33,671 bases of DNA from CAYMLL01 sp964390645 (GCA_964390645.1 CAYMLL010000038.1:1-33671); one strand, 5' to 3'; counted from the first letter of the stretch, positions 24,873 to 33,399 are shown. Notes: a model not told the origin generated them from the sequence alone. Numbers and translations are program-made.

Positions 24873-26053
24873 CGGCCGTCCTCGACGTGGATCTCGAGGC
24901 CGGGACCGAGCTGTTCTATCGGCGAGAGAATGACGACCTCACCGGCGGCGACGCCCGAGCCGACGCTCCAGCTCTCAGGCCGATCCTCGATGGAGCGCAG
25001 CTCGACGAAGCGCAGCACGGAACGCGCGACGCCGTCCGACTCGTCGACAAGGTAGAGGGCCTTGCGGCCGTAGTAGTCGATCGTGCACTCCTTCGGCACG
25101 AGGACGAGCGGATCCTGGCGCGGCAACTCGAGCCGAACTCGCGCGAAGAGCCCGGGGATCAGACGACGATCGACGTTCGGCACCGAGATCACGACGGGGA
25201 AACGCCGCGACATGTCGTTGCTGCCTGCTGGAAGCGTCTTGATCGTGCAACCCGCGACGCGCAGGGGGATGTCGGTCAGGGTGGTGTCGACGTCGAGCAG
25301 CTCGAGGTTCACCGCCGTGCCGACACTCAACGCGAGCCGCACTTTGCCCGTCACCTCGACCTCGAGCTCGAGCCGACCGACTTCTCGCAGGAGACCGAGT
25401 GGCTGCCCGGCCATCAGGTACTCGCCAACGCGCGCGATGTCTTCGTACCAGACGCCGTCGCGGTCGGCAACAACCGCGCACTTGCGAAGGAAGAGCCGGA
25501 ACTCGGCCCGACTGGCCTCGTTCTCGAGCAGGGCCGCATCGATGCGACGCTTCTCGGAAAGCCAGCGATCGTGATCCGACTTGCGACCGGAACCTCGACG
25601 CTCGAGCTCCTCCTCGCGCTCGAGCTCCTTCGCGATGTAGACGAGCTGAGCCTTCAGCGAGGTCTCTCGAGCGTCCGCCGCCTCGACGCGTCGCCTCCAG
25701 ACCTCCCCGTCGATCCTCGCGATGGGATCTCCCTCGGTGACAACGTCACCCTCCTTCGTGTGCATATCGAGAAGCTTGCCGTTCGTCTCGACCGGCACAC
25801 GAATGGTCGCTGGCGAGCGCAGAAACCCGGTCGCCTCGACATGCGCCGGAATCGTCGCTTCGACAAGCCGCACCGTTCGCACGCGCGGAATGAAGGGCTC
25901 CGGCAGCGCGACTCCCTGTCTCTGCCCGCGGGCGTACTGCTCCACGAGCAGCACGCCGACAGCAGCAAGCGCCAGACCGACGAGGATGCAGAGCCCGGTG
26001 ACGGCGCGGTGGCGACCCTTCGAGATGCTTGGTAGTCCCTCGCCGTCACTCAC
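24869..26053 (-). CDS. RND efflux periplasmic adaptor (membrane fusion protein)
   Basis: 394 aa from a GTG at 26053 that overlaps the outer-membrane-factor stop (GTGA). A single N-terminal transmembrane helix (about 18-40, GLCILVGLALAAVGVLLVEQ) anchors it. The lipoyl/barrel-sandwich half VPVETNGKLLDMHTKEGDVVTEGDPIARID is recognisable (shown here in pieces: VETNGKL, EGDVVTEGDPIARID). A coiled-coil hairpin rich in Glu/Arg lies at about 130-195, then the second lipoyl half, a beta-barrel with VPNVDRRLIPGLFARVRLEL and a C-terminal membrane-proximal domain. It bridges the inner-membrane pump to the outer-membrane channel. It lacks a lipobox, so anchoring is by the helix. Confidence 0.92.
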   Translation of the reverse strand: MSDGEGLPSISKGRHRAVTGLCILVGLALAAVGVLLVEQYARGQRQGVALPEPFIPRVRTVRLVEATIPAHVEATGFLRSPATIRVPVETNGKLLDMHTKEGDVVTEGDPIARIDGEVWRRRVEAADARETSLKAQLVYIAKELEREEELERRGSGRKSDHDRWLSEKRRIDAALLENEASRAEFRLFLRKCAVVADRDGVWYEDIARVGEYLMAGQPLGLLREVGRLELEVEVTGKVRLALSVGTAVNLELLDVDTTLTDIPLRVAGCTIKTLPAGSNDMSRRFPVVISVPNVDRRLIPGLFARVRLELPRQDPLVLVPKECTIDYYGRKALYLVDESDGVARSVLRFVELRSIEDRPESWSVGSGVAAGEVVILSPIEQLGPGLEIHVEDGR

Positions 26054-27540
26054 GGCTCGAGGTCCTCGTCGTGGTCGAGCCCGCAGACGAACCGCAGGTA
26101 CGCCGCGGATCGAAGCACTTCGTAGCGGGCACGGTTCTCGCGAGCGTCCTCGGTTCGCAGCAGGCCCTCCGCCTCGAGGAGCTCCTGGCCGGTGGCTCGT
26201 CCCTGCTCGAAGTTCGCCGTGACACGATCGAGGTTCCCTCGGGCGTGCACAACGACCCGGGCGGCGACGTCGACACCCTTGATCGCCAGACGCAGCCCTC
26301 GCAAGGCGTCACGCAGCTCGGACTGCACCCGGTGCACGAGAGCGCGGTGCTGCGCTCGCATCTCCCGGGCGCGAGCCTCTAGCTCGTCGACGCGCGCTTG
26401 CCGTCGAAGGCCGCTGAAGATCTCCCACTGCGCGTTGAGCCCCCCCGAGAGGACATCCGTCCGCGCAAAGGCGCTGCCGGTCGTGGAGTGCTGGTGGCGA
26501 AAGTAGACCCCGACCGTGGGCAACCCGGCGGCACGTTCCGCCCGTCGCGCACTGTCGACCGCCTCGTGCGCAAAGTTCAGCGCCGTCAGCTCCGCACGCT
26601 GGACGAAGGCCAGATCCTCCCACGGCAAGTCGCCTTCATCCGGCTCGAGCGGAGCGGTCCCGTGCCGCGCCACGAGCGCCTCGAGCCCCTCCGGTGTCGA
26701 GAGCCCCTCCGATGTCGAGAGCCCGAGATCACTCCCCGGCGACAGATCCAGGAGGTGCACGAGATCCTCGACCCGACGCGACGCCAGCCTTCGGAGCTGC
26801 AAGGTCTCGAAGCGTCGCCGCTCCAGACGCGCCTCCACGACAAGGACGTCGGCGTCGGTGACGCGGTCCACGGCGCGCAGGTCTCTGGCTCGCGCCAGGG
26901 CTCCCTCGAGACTCGTGACGGACGCGCGGGAGACGTCAAGGTCGCGACGCGTCTCGAAAATGCCGAAGTAGACCGAGGCGACCCGGAAGTCGAGCTCCTG
27001 CATGGCGCGCACAAGACGTGCCTCGGCGCTACCCTCCTCTTGGAGGCTCGACTGGTGAAGGAAGTGACGCCGGCCCCAGTCGAACGCGTCGTAAGCGAGG
27101 ACGGTGGTCTGCTCGTACGTCTCCTGGTCGGCGACGACGATCTCGCCTCCGACCGGGTCGCTGAACGAGATCCCCTCGTCGAGACGCACGTAGCTGCCAT
27201 CGCTGCGCAGATGTGGGAAGTAGAGGCTGCGCACCTGGCGGGTGCGCGCGGACGCGGCTGCGGTTCGCGCGCGCCACTCCTCGACGTTCGGATTGCGCCG
27301 ACGCGCAAGTCCCTGGAGATCCGTCAGGGAGAGCGGCTGTTCGACCGCATCGATCGCCCCGAGCGCACGCTTCAGGCTTGACGTCGACGCGAGCCCCTCG
27401 GAGTCGAGTGGACCGGACGTCCGCCGCAGATCTCGCGGTGCGGAGCGCTCGCGCGGCACCAGGCAACCGCCCGGCAGGACACCGGCGACCACGATCGCGA
27501 TCGCGCTGAGGCTCTTCGCTGCGGCGCCCGACGAACTCAT
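26050..27540 (-). CDS. TolC-like outer-membrane factor lipoprotein of RND system
   Basis: 496 aa from an ATG at 27540 that overlaps the TetR stop by 4 nt; the upstream open frame is shadow. The signal IAIVVAGVLPGGC carries a lipobox-like LPGGC, so the mature protein is probably acylated at Cys. Two OEP-type repeats of long amphipathic helices follow: LTDLQGLARRRNPNVEEWRAR starts the first (short unit NPNVEEWRA), with LDFRVASVYFGIFETRRDL; the second includes ELTALNFAHEAVDSARRAERA, with QWEIFSGLRRQARVDE typical of the family's W-(D/E)-(L/I)-F-x-G motif. It forms the outer-membrane and periplasmic channel of the tripartite pump. A short 18-bp duplication lies in the middle. Confidence 0.9.
   Translation of the reverse strand: MSSSGAAAKSLSAIAIVVAGVLPGGCLVPRERSAPRDLRRTSGPLDSEGLASTSSLKRALGAIDAVEQPLSLTDLQGLARRRNPNVEEWRARTAAASARTRQVRSLYFPHLRSDGSYVRLDEGISFSDPVGGEIVVADQETYEQTTVLAYDAFDWGRRHFLHQSSLQEEGSAEARLVRAMQELDFRVASVYFGIFETRRDLDVSRASVTSLEGALARARDLRAVDRVTDADVLVVEARLERRRFETLQLRRLASRRVEDLVHLLDLSPGSDLGLSTSEGLSTPEGLEALVARHGTAPLEPDEGDLPWEDLAFVQRAELTALNFAHEAVDSARRAERAAGLPTVGVYFRHQHSTTGSAFARTDVLSGGLNAQWEIFSGLRRQARVDELEARAREMRAQHRALVHRVQSELRDALRGLRLAIKGVDVAARVVVHARGNLDRVTANFEQGRATGQELLEAEGLLRTEDARENRARYEVLRSAAYLRFVCGLDHDEDLEP
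26683..26718. repeat. 18-bp tandem duplication inside the outer-membrane-factor gene
   Basis: Two adjacent 18-bp units, GAGCCCCTCCGGTGTCGA and a copy with one mismatch, encode GLSTSEGLSTPEG between the two halves of the TolC-like protein. The repeat is in frame, so copy change would only lengthen the loop. Confidence 0.85.
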
Positions 27541-28205
27541 GCATCGTCCTCCGCGCCCGTGGCAGGCGCATCGGACGCAGGTGGCGCGAAGCGCATACCG
27601 TCGAAGAGCATCGTGCGCAGTGACTGCTCGAGGCGCGGCACATCGACATCCCGCCCGGCAAAGACCTGCAGGTACGTGAATCCGTCGACGGCGCACATGA
27701 TCACCGCCGCCATGTCCCGGGGGTCGAGGTCGCGCCGGATGACGTCGCGCTCCTGCGCCCGCGCGATGCCCCGCGCCAGCGCCTCGCGAAAATCACGGTA
27801 GACGTCGCGGACACCGCTGTGGCATTTTTCGCGATAGCGCTCGTCGAAGGAGAGCCGCGCCCAGAGCGTGAAGTAGAGCGGCATGCGCTCGAGAATCGTC
27901 GGCACGCCGCAGAGGATCGAATCGAGGACCTGCTCGAGAGTGCGCGCCGGATCAAGAGTGTCGCCAAAGAGCGTCTCGACCGCCTCGCTGTCGGGCTCGA
28001 AGCCGCTGAGGCAGACCTCGAGAAAGAGATCCTCCTTCGAGGCGAAATACTCGTAGAGCGTACCCTTGCCGACGCCGCAGGCCTGCGCGATCCGCTCCAT
28101 CGTCGACGCCTGGAAACCGCTGCGCAGGAAGGCACGGGTGGCCCCGCGCAGCAGATCGTCGCGCTTGAGTTCGGTGCTGGGCCGTCGCGGAGCGTCGCTG
28201 GTCAC
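27537..28205 (-). CDS. TetR/AcrR-family repressor, first gene of the efflux operon
   Basis: 222 aa from a GTG at 28205. The N-terminal helix-turn-helix is canonical: LLRGATRAFLRSGFQASTME, then IAQACGVGKGTLYEYFASKEDLF (recognition-helix core GVGKGTLYEYF, about 44-54). The C-terminal ligand domain is variable, as expected; ALARGIARAQERDVIRRDLDP and MAAVIMCAVDGF resemble AcrR-type effector domains. It is the promoter-proximal gene, with its stop overlapping the outer-membrane-factor ATG. Two 20-bp operator-like repeats lie 39-123 nt upstream of its start. The arrangement predicts autoregulation and repression of the whole efflux operon until a ligand, probably a pump substrate, releases it. Confidence 0.92.
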   Translation of the reverse strand: MTSDAPRRPSTELKRDDLLRGATRAFLRSGFQASTMERIAQACGVGKGTLYEYFASKEDLFLEVCLSGFEPDSEAVETLFGDTLDPARTLEQVLDSILCGVPTILERMPLYFTLWARLSFDERYREKCHSGVRDVYRDFREALARGIARAQERDVIRRDLDPRDMAAVIMCAVDGFTYLQVFAGRDVDVPRLEQSLRTMLFDGMRFAPPASDAPATGAEDDA

Positions 28206-28243
28206 GATCGGTGGGGTTCCCGGATGATTGGCGCCCTGGATAA

Positions 28244-28263
28244 AACCGACTGGTCGGTCGGTT
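28244..28263. promoter_or_regulatory. Operator-like repeat 1 (TetR-type)
   Basis: AACCGACTGGTCGGTCGGTT. The outer 7-bp arms AACCGAC and GTCGGTT are perfect inverted repeats; a nested ACCGAC-TG-GTCGGT is also perfect. It matches copy 2 closely and lies 39 nt upstream of the tetR start, fitting autoregulation. Confidence 0.75.
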
Positions 28264-28308
28264 AAAAGCCATAAACTATTGTGATATAGAATATCAAGAT
28301 TTTTTCAA

Positions 28309-28328
28309 AACCGAATATTCGGTCGGTT
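28309..28328. promoter_or_regulatory. Operator-like repeat 2 (TetR-type)
   Basis: AACCGAATATTCGGTCGGTT. ACCGAATATTCGGT is a perfect 14-bp palindrome followed by the same CGGTT extension as copy 1. The two copies start 65 bp apart and bracket the AT-rich block, so a bound dimer at each could occlude the promoter. Confidence 0.75.
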
Positions 28329-28525
28329 AGCGAACGAGAAACATCGGTCCGCACGGAATCCTCCGCACGCGGTTCTCGACACCGAGCCCGGAACGAAGCG
28401 ACCTCGGCAAGCTCCCGGACGCCCCTCACGGCAACCGGCGGGGCATCCTGGCCTCGATCCGTGTACACTGCGGCAGTCGTCGTTCTCTGATCCTGCTCCC
28501 CCCGCAACACGGTCGACCGCGAGCC

Positions 28526-29626
28526 ATGCGTCCCAAGCCACTCGTCCCTGCACTGTTTCTCATGGCGATCTCACGGACTCTGGCCGGCGCCGACGACCTG
28601 TCCGCGCAGCCGGGGTACGTGCGCTCGGAGTTCATCTACGAACTCGCGCCCTTCCCATCCTGTCACGCCTCGACCGTCGTCCAGGCTCGCGAAGGCCACC
28701 TCGTAGGTGCCTGGTTCGGCGGTACGGACGAGGGCAACCCGGACGTCGAGATCTGGCTCTCGCGCAAGGAGAAGAGCGGCTGGACGCTTCCTCAGATGGT
28801 CGGCACGGGTCGCCAGAACGACACCACGCGCTACCCGTGCTGGAATCCGGTGCTCTTTCAGCCACGCAAGGGACCACTCCTGCTGTTCTTCAAGGTCGGG
28901 CCGAGCCCCTCTCGCTGGTGGGGAGAGATGACGACCTCGAGCGATGGCGGCAAGACGTGGACGCCGCAGACGAGGCTCGAGAATCACCGCATCGGCCCGG
29001 TCCGCTGCAAGCCGCTCGAGCTTGCGGACGGGGCCCTGCTCTGCGGCTCTAGCACCGAAAACAAGGGCTGGCGGATTCACTTCGAGCGCACCGCCGACCT
29101 CGGCGGGACCTGGACCACGACGGGGGCCATCCACGACGGCAAGGACTACGGCGCCATCCAGCCGACGCTGCTGACCCACGCCGACGGCAGGGTTCAGGCT
29201 CTCTGCCGCACACGGCGCTCCGGCGTCATCGTCCAGACCTGGTCGAAGGACCTCGGCAAGACCTGGAGTCGGCTGACCACCACCGGGCTGCCGAATCCGA
29301 GTGCCGGCGTCGATGCCATCACACTGAAGGACGGACGCCTTCTTCTCGTCTACAACCACACAAGACGCCGCGGCGACCACCCGCGCAGTCGCGAGATGAT
29401 CAACGTCGCGATCAGCCGCGACGGCGAGACATGGAGCGCCGCGCTCGTGCTCGAGAACTCCCCGGGTGAGTTCTCCTACCCGGCTGTTATCCAGACAGCG
29501 GATGGCCTCGTCCACACGACGTACACCTGGAAGCGTCGCAAGGTGAAGCACGTCGTTATCGACCCCGCGAAGCTGCGACTCGAGCCCATCGCCGACGGCA
29601 AGTGGCCCGGGCTCGAGAGCTGGTAG
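28526..29626 (+). CDS. Exported BNR/Asp-box sialidase-like protein
   Basis: 366 aa with a Sec-type signal (LVPALFLMAISRTLAGA, about 1-22). The six-bladed sialidase fold is indicated by Asp-box motifs: SSDGGKTW (about 138-145), SKDLGKTW (about 240-247) and SRDGETW (near 297). Near the N-terminus, FPSCHASTVVQAREGHLVGAWFGG and GNPDVEIWLSRK match the conserved start of the exo-alpha-sialidase-like family found in Planctomycetota. True sialidases use an Arg triad, a Tyr/Glu pair and an Asp. I cannot confirm the full set, so it may act on another sugar or be a glycan-binding propeller. Its stop lies 28 nt from the convergent isomerase stop; the neighbours handle fucose or rhamnose-type sugars, consistent with glycan degradation. 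Confidence 0.88.
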   Translation: MRPKPLVPALFLMAISRTLAGADDLSAQPGYVRSEFIYELAPFPSCHASTVVQAREGHLVGAWFGGTDEGNPDVEIWLSRKEKSGWTLPQMVGTGRQNDTTRYPCWNPVLFQPRKGPLLLFFKVGPSPSRWWGEMTTSSDGGKTWTPQTRLENHRIGPVRCKPLELADGALLCGSSTENKGWRIHFERTADLGGTWTTTGAIHDGKDYGAIQPTLLTHADGRVQALCRTRRSGVIVQTWSKDLGKTWSRLTTTGLPNPSAGVDAITLKDGRLLLVYNHTRRRGDHPRSREMINVAISRDGETWSAALVLENSPGEFSYPAVIQTADGLVHTTYTWKRRKVKHVVIDPAKLRLEPIADGKWPGLESW

Positions 29627-29654
29627 CCCGTCGCTCGACGCGAACCGTGGCAGC

Positions 29655-31184
29655 TCAGCGCACGCGGCTGCTGCCTCGCAACACGCGGATCTTGAAGCCC
29701 AGCGACTGACACACCGCGACCATCTCACCGAAGATGTCGCCATACGCGACCGCGATGTGGTTCGACATGTAGTGCGCCATGACCGTCTCCTGCGAGCAGC
29801 CGAGATCGGCCGCCATGAAGGGCCACTGTCGAGTCGTGCCCTCCCACCACTCGTCGCGCACCTTCGACGGTAGCTTGTGGACCTTGCCCGTCCCGACGTC
29901 CATCCACAGCTCGTCGTTCTTGATGTACGCACGCGCCCAGGTCATCTCACCCGCCCGGCTCTCTCCGGCGAAGGTGCCGCCGGGAATCGGGAAGTAGCCC
30001 GCGGGCTGGCGATACGAGTGCACGCCCTTCAACGAGTCAGCGTCGTGGTTGAACGCGTAGGCACCGCAGGATCCGGAGTTCAGGAGCACCCACAGGAAGC
30101 GCCCCTTGTGAACACCGCCCCACCGGACATCGTGGAACATCACGGCCGGGTGGAGCTTCTTCTTCTGGAGAATGCGCTTCATCAACTCCATCGGCACGAG
30201 GTTGCCCTGGTCGGCCTCGGTCGCGGTGATCACCGGCTTCCCGTTCGATTCCGGGCGACAGGCCGAGTTGAGCAGACCCTCGCAGAAGTCCGACGGCGGC
30301 AGCAGCGGAATGAGCCCGAGCTGGTACTGCCATCCGAGGCAGTCCGCATTGAACTCCTTCATCAGGTCGAGCACCGCGAAGTACATGCGCAGCTGCTCGC
30401 GCGTCGCCTCCTCGGTGAAGTCCTCGGCGTCCGTCTCCTCCCAGTGAAAGTGGACCCCCTTCTCGCACACGAAGCGCATTGCAGCATCGACGCGCTTCTC
30501 CTTGACGCGCTGCACACGATCGAGCAGCCAGCTCTGATCGACCTTGTGCTCAGCGAAGCCGATACGGCTGAGGAGACGCGCACCGAAGTAGCCGTTGATC
30601 ATGCCCATCGACGTGTCGCCGAGCATCAGCGCGAGGACGCGCCGTTTGCGAACTTCGGCGACGACACGATCGGCGATCTTCTTGGCCTCCGGCGTCACCT
30701 CGGCACTGTAGTGGAGCTCGTCTTCGCCGTAGCGGATCGCTCCCGTGCTCGTCCACTCCTCGAGCCGCTCCATGAAGACACGATCGCGTGTCCAGTCGGA
30801 GGAGTCGCTCCAGATACGCGAGAACTTCCGGTTGACGCTCTCGAGACAGGCGCCCGTGTTGAGAAGCGCGACGAGGCCCGGCCAGGTCCCCGAGAAGTTG
30901 CTCGCGAGGAGAAGAGGACTGTCTTTTCCCACGACACCGTCACAGGTATGCGGGCCGTATGTCCAGTGGACGAAGACGCCGACCATCGGATCGCCGATCG
31001 GACCGAGCTTGCTGATCGACAGATCAGGACGGGTCAAGAACGTGTCGATGAGCTTCGGCCTGCGACCGAGCTTCCTCAAAGCCTTCTCGAGGTTCCTGAC
31101 AGTGGCCCTCACCTGCGGAAGAGCCCACTCGTTCGGCAGCTCGCGATAATCGCCAGGGAGAAAGATCACGACGTTCTTCGACAC
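29655..31184 (-). CDS. L-fucose isomerase-like protein
   Basis: 509 aa from a GTG at 31184 preceded by GAAGAGGG; an in-frame GTG at 31235 would give 526 aa but leaves only 26 nt to the divergent kinase. The sequence opens SKNVVIFLPGDYRELPNEWALP. Internal segments fit the FucI/AraA-like fold: VGVFVHWTYGPHT, ALMLGDTSMGMINGYFGARLL, an acidic metal-site candidate in ADCLGWQYQLGLIPLLPPSDFCEGLLNS, TATEADQGNLVPMELM and FHDVRWGG. Such enzymes interconvert aldoses and ketoses with a divalent metal, for example L-fucose to L-fuculose. Absolute specificity is uncertain, but the divergent rhamnulokinase supports a 6-deoxyhexose. Cytoplasmic, with no signal. Confidence 0.82.
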   Translation of the reverse strand: MSKNVVIFLPGDYRELPNEWALPQVRATVRNLEKALRKLGRRPKLIDTFLTRPDLSISKLGPIGDPMVGVFVHWTYGPHTCDGVVGKDSPLLLASNFSGTWPGLVALLNTGACLESVNRKFSRIWSDSSDWTRDRVFMERLEEWTSTGAIRYGEDELHYSAEVTPEAKKIADRVVAEVRKRRVLALMLGDTSMGMINGYFGARLLSRIGFAEHKVDQSWLLDRVQRVKEKRVDAAMRFVCEKGVHFHWEETDAEDFTEEATREQLRMYFAVLDLMKEFNADCLGWQYQLGLIPLLPPSDFCEGLLNSACRPESNGKPVITATEADQGNLVPMELMKRILQKKKLHPAVMFHDVRWGGVHKGRFLWVLLNSGSCGAYAFNHDADSLKGVHSYRQPAGYFPIPGGTFAGESRAGEMTWARAYIKNDELWMDVGTGKVHKLPSKVRDEWWEGTTRQWPFMAADLGCSQETVMAHYMSNHIAVAYGDIFGEMVAVCQSLGFKIRVLRGSSRVR

Positions 31185-31261
31185 GCTCTTGCCCTCTTCG
31201 TGGATATTAACTCGAGTGGTATTATCTTCGCGCACCTGCTGCTTGCAAGGGGACCGACCGC
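31185..31261. promoter_or_regulatory. Divergent promoter region of isomerase and rhamnulokinase
   Basis: 77 nt with a locally AT-rich core around 31204-31225. TATTAT (31220-31225) could be the -10 for the plus kinase, with a weak TTCGTG 17 nt upstream. TAATAT on the minus strand (31204-31209) could serve the isomerase if it starts at 31184. An imperfect dyad GATATTAA-CTCGAG-TGGTATTATC spans both and might bind a sugar-responsive regulator. Confidence 0.4.
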
Positions 31262-32695
31262 ATGAGAGAGACGACGTACCTCGCGATCGACCTCGGGGCC
31301 GAGAGCGGACGAGCGATACTCGGGCGGCTCGACGGCGAGACGCTGGAGATGGAGGAGGTTCACCGTTTCTCCAACGAGCCAGTGACGATCCACGGGACCC
31401 TGTCGTGGGACTTCCCGCAGCTTCTTCGCAACGTACGAGAGGGGATCCGCCGCGGCTCCGAGCGCGCGGGTGGCCGGCTCGACGGCGTCGCGGTCGACAG
31501 CTGGGGCGTCGACTTCGGGCTCCTCGACGGCGACGGGAGACTGCTTCGCAACCCGGTTCACTACCGAGACACCGGTCACGTCGGCGTCCTCGAGCGAGTT
31601 CTCGAGCGAGTGCCGAGAGAGACCATCTGGTCGCGAACCGGCGTGCAGCTGCTCGAGATCAACACGCTCTTCCAGCTGGTCGCGACGGGCGAGCGCGATC
31701 CCGAGCTACTCACCGCCGCAGAGACGCTCCTGCCGATCGCCGACCTCGTCGCGTTCTTCCTCGGCGCCAGGCCCTGCGCGGAGGTTACCCTCGCGAGCAC
31801 GTCACAGCTTCTCGATGCCCACTCTCACGACTGGAGTGACGAGCTGATCGCGAGTCTGGACCTTCCACGACGGATATTTCCCGAGATCGTCCCGTCCGGG
31901 ACGGTGACCGGAGCCCTGCGCAAGAGCATCACGAGCGAAGCGGGTCTGTCGCCCCCCCCGCCGATCATCGCTGCGGCCAGTCACGACACGGCCGCGGCAG
32001 TCGCTTGCATGCCCGGCTCCGAGCGTCACGGCGCGGCCTACCTCTCCAGCGGCACCTGGTCGCTTCTCGGAGTCGAGGTCGACGCGCCGGTGACCGGGAT
32101 CAGCGCTCTCGAGAAGGGGTTCACCAACGAGGCCGGCGTGGCGGGCAAGACCCGTCTTCTGACGAACATCACGGGACTCTGGCTGGTGCAGGAATGTCGC
32201 CGCCAGTGGGTCGACGAGGGCGTGGAGCTGAGCTACGAGGAGCTCGCCCGACTCGCACGGAACGCCGAGCCGGCGAGGTTCTTCGTCGATCCCGACGACC
32301 CGCGATTCGCGGCACCGGGCGACATGCCGTCGCGCATCCGGGAAGCCTGCGCCGAGGCCGGAGGCGATGTCCCTGAATCCCGGGTGGAGATCCTCCGGGT
32401 GGTCTTCGAGTCGCTGGCTCGCCGCTACGCCCGGGGGATCGAGGACGTCGAGAGCCTCACGGGCCACAGGGTGGAGCGGCTTCACGTCATGGGAGGCGGA
32501 AGCCGCAACGGGCTCCTCAACCAGCTGACCGCAGACGCGGTCGGCCTCCCCGTACTCGCGGGCCCTACCGAGGCGACGGCGATGGGCAACATCCTCGTGC
32601 AGGCGCTGGCGACCGGAGCGCTGCGCGACCTCACCGACATCCGCCGTGTCTCCTCCAGCAGCTCCGAGCTCGAGTCCTTTGCGCCACAGCGTTGA
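31262..32695 (+). CDS. rhaB: Rhamnulokinase-like FGGY sugar kinase
   Basis: 477 aa with AAGGGGA about 8 nt before the ATG. The phosphate-1 motif is YLAIDLGAESGRAILG, where rhamnulokinases have D-x-G-A-x-S-G-R rather than the DxGT of other FGGY kinases. Further rhamnulokinase-type segments are GVAVDSWGVDFGLLD, NPVHYRD, LEINTLFQL, AAASHDTAAAVA with a catalytic-type Asp, SSGTWSLLGVE and LHVMGGGSRNGLLNQLTADA near the C-terminus. It should phosphorylate L-rhamnulose, or a related ketose such as L-fuculose, using ATP. It is divergent from an isomerase, so together they cover the first two steps after sugar uptake. No aldolase is visible in this window. Confidence 0.9.
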   Translation: MRETTYLAIDLGAESGRAILGRLDGETLEMEEVHRFSNEPVTIHGTLSWDFPQLLRNVREGIRRGSERAGGRLDGVAVDSWGVDFGLLDGDGRLLRNPVHYRDTGHVGVLERVLERVPRETIWSRTGVQLLEINTLFQLVATGERDPELLTAAETLLPIADLVAFFLGARPCAEVTLASTSQLLDAHSHDWSDELIASLDLPRRIFPEIVPSGTVTGALRKSITSEAGLSPPPPIIAAASHDTAAAVACMPGSERHGAAYLSSGTWSLLGVEVDAPVTGISALEKGFTNEAGVAGKTRLLTNITGLWLVQECRRQWVDEGVELSYEELARLARNAEPARFFVDPDDPRFAAPGDMPSRIREACAEAGGDVPESRVEILRVVFESLARRYARGIEDVESLTGHRVERLHVMGGGSRNGLLNQLTADAVGLPVLAGPTEATAMGNILVQALATGALRDLTDIRRVSSSSSELESFAPQR

Positions 32696-32865
32696 GCCCC
32701 GACGTCGCTCGCGACGCTGAGCCATCGACCCGCGTCCGCCCGAAGAGGACCCGACGGCCGACCCGCGGACCAGCGACACCCGAAACGGGACTCCGAGGTT
32801 CCGATTACAGCGGAAGGACCGTAGAATGGAGCGCGCGCCGACGAACCCCGCTCGCATGGCACCTC
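32696..32865 (+). promoter_or_regulatory. Upstream region and candidate promoter of the exosortase gene
   Basis: 170 nt between the kinase stop and the exosortase ATG. TTCCGA (32799-32804), a 17-nt spacer and TAGAAT (32822-32827) form the best sigma70-like pair seen. It would place the transcript start about 30 nt before the ATG. No clear ribosome-binding site precedes the ATG at 32866. Confidence 0.4.
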
Positions 32866-33399
32866 ATGAAGACGCCGAAGCTGATCCGCTTCGTTTTCGC
32901 TCCCACTTTCGTCCCGTTCGTGATCCGTGCTCTGGTACTGGTCAGTGGGCTCACGGCGCTGACCCTGACGGAGACGTTCGATCGACTCTGCAAGTCGCCC
33001 CTGATCTCCGTGAACGCCTGGCTGACTCACCACAGCCTCACGCTCTTCGGCACCAAGACGACTCTCAGCGGTAGTGTCGTTTACTCCAGCGATTTCAGCG
33101 TCGAGATCGTCGAAGGTTGCACGGGGCTCTTTGTCTTCATCCTGCTCCTCAGCGCCACTGTCGCGTTCCCTGCGAGTTGGAGTCGCCGTCTCACCGGAAT
33201 CGGGATCGGTGCGGCGATGGTCTTTGTCGTCAACTGGGCGCGCATCGTGTCGCTCTTCTACCTCGGCCGAGCGTATCCTGACCTCTTCGAAGAGTTCCAC
33301 GTCTACGTCTGGCAAGGCGTGATCATTGTCCTCGTCACCCTCTACTGGTACACCTGGGCGCTCCGCTTCTCGGGTAGCGATATCGCTTCCGAGGCCTGA
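32866..33399 (+). CDS. xrtH: Exosortase H-like membrane transpeptidase
   Basis: 177 aa from the ATG at 32866; the frame is open further upstream but Arg-rich and unlike a membrane protein. Exosortases are multi-pass enzymes that cleave C-terminal sorting signals of exported proteins. The catalytic triad is present in order: Cys in IVEGCTGLFVFILLLSATVAFP (about C85), Arg in VVNWARIVSLFYLG (about R126) and His in FEEFHVYVWQG (about H145). Length near 180 and the VEGC-x-G-L, RIVSLFYLG and HVYVWQ segments fit the short XrtH type, better than the long EpsH-like forms. Hydrophobic helices lie at about 14-35, 86-102, 109-124 and 150-166. The next frame encodes a likely dedicated partner. The protein substrates are not identified here. 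Confidence 0.85.
   Translation: MKTPKLIRFVFAPTFVPFVIRALVLVSGLTALTLTETFDRLCKSPLISVNAWLTHHSLTLFGTKTTLSGSVVYSSDFSVEIVEGCTGLFVFILLLSATVAFPASWSRRLTGIGIGAAMVFVVNWARIVSLFYLGRAYPDLFEEFHVYVWQGVIIVLVTLYWYTWALRFSGSDIASEA

Larger units (their letters stand above)
28206..28525. promoter_or_regulatory. Divergent control region of efflux operon and sialidase-like gene
   Basis: 320 nt with no gene. The left part holds two 20-bp operator-like repeats (listed separately) flanking about 45 bp of strikingly AT-rich DNA, the most AT-rich stretch I noticed in the window. That stretch should contain the minus-strand promoter; TTGAAA and TATA-like hexamers are present, but no single pairing is convincing. The right part (28329-28525) is ordinary GC-rich sequence leading to the sialidase-like ATG. 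A TACACT hexamer there could be a -10, without a clear -35. Confidence 0.55.

Noticed and set aside
24887..26035. 382-codon plus-strand open frame
   Set aside because: Antisense to the membrane fusion protein gene.
28262..28553. Two short minus-strand open frames in the tetR upstream region
   Set aside because: They cross the AT-rich block and operator repeats, have no ribosome-binding site and no protein-like composition.
29877..31265. 462-codon plus-strand open frame
   Set aside because: Antisense to the isomerase-like gene; no recognisable motifs.
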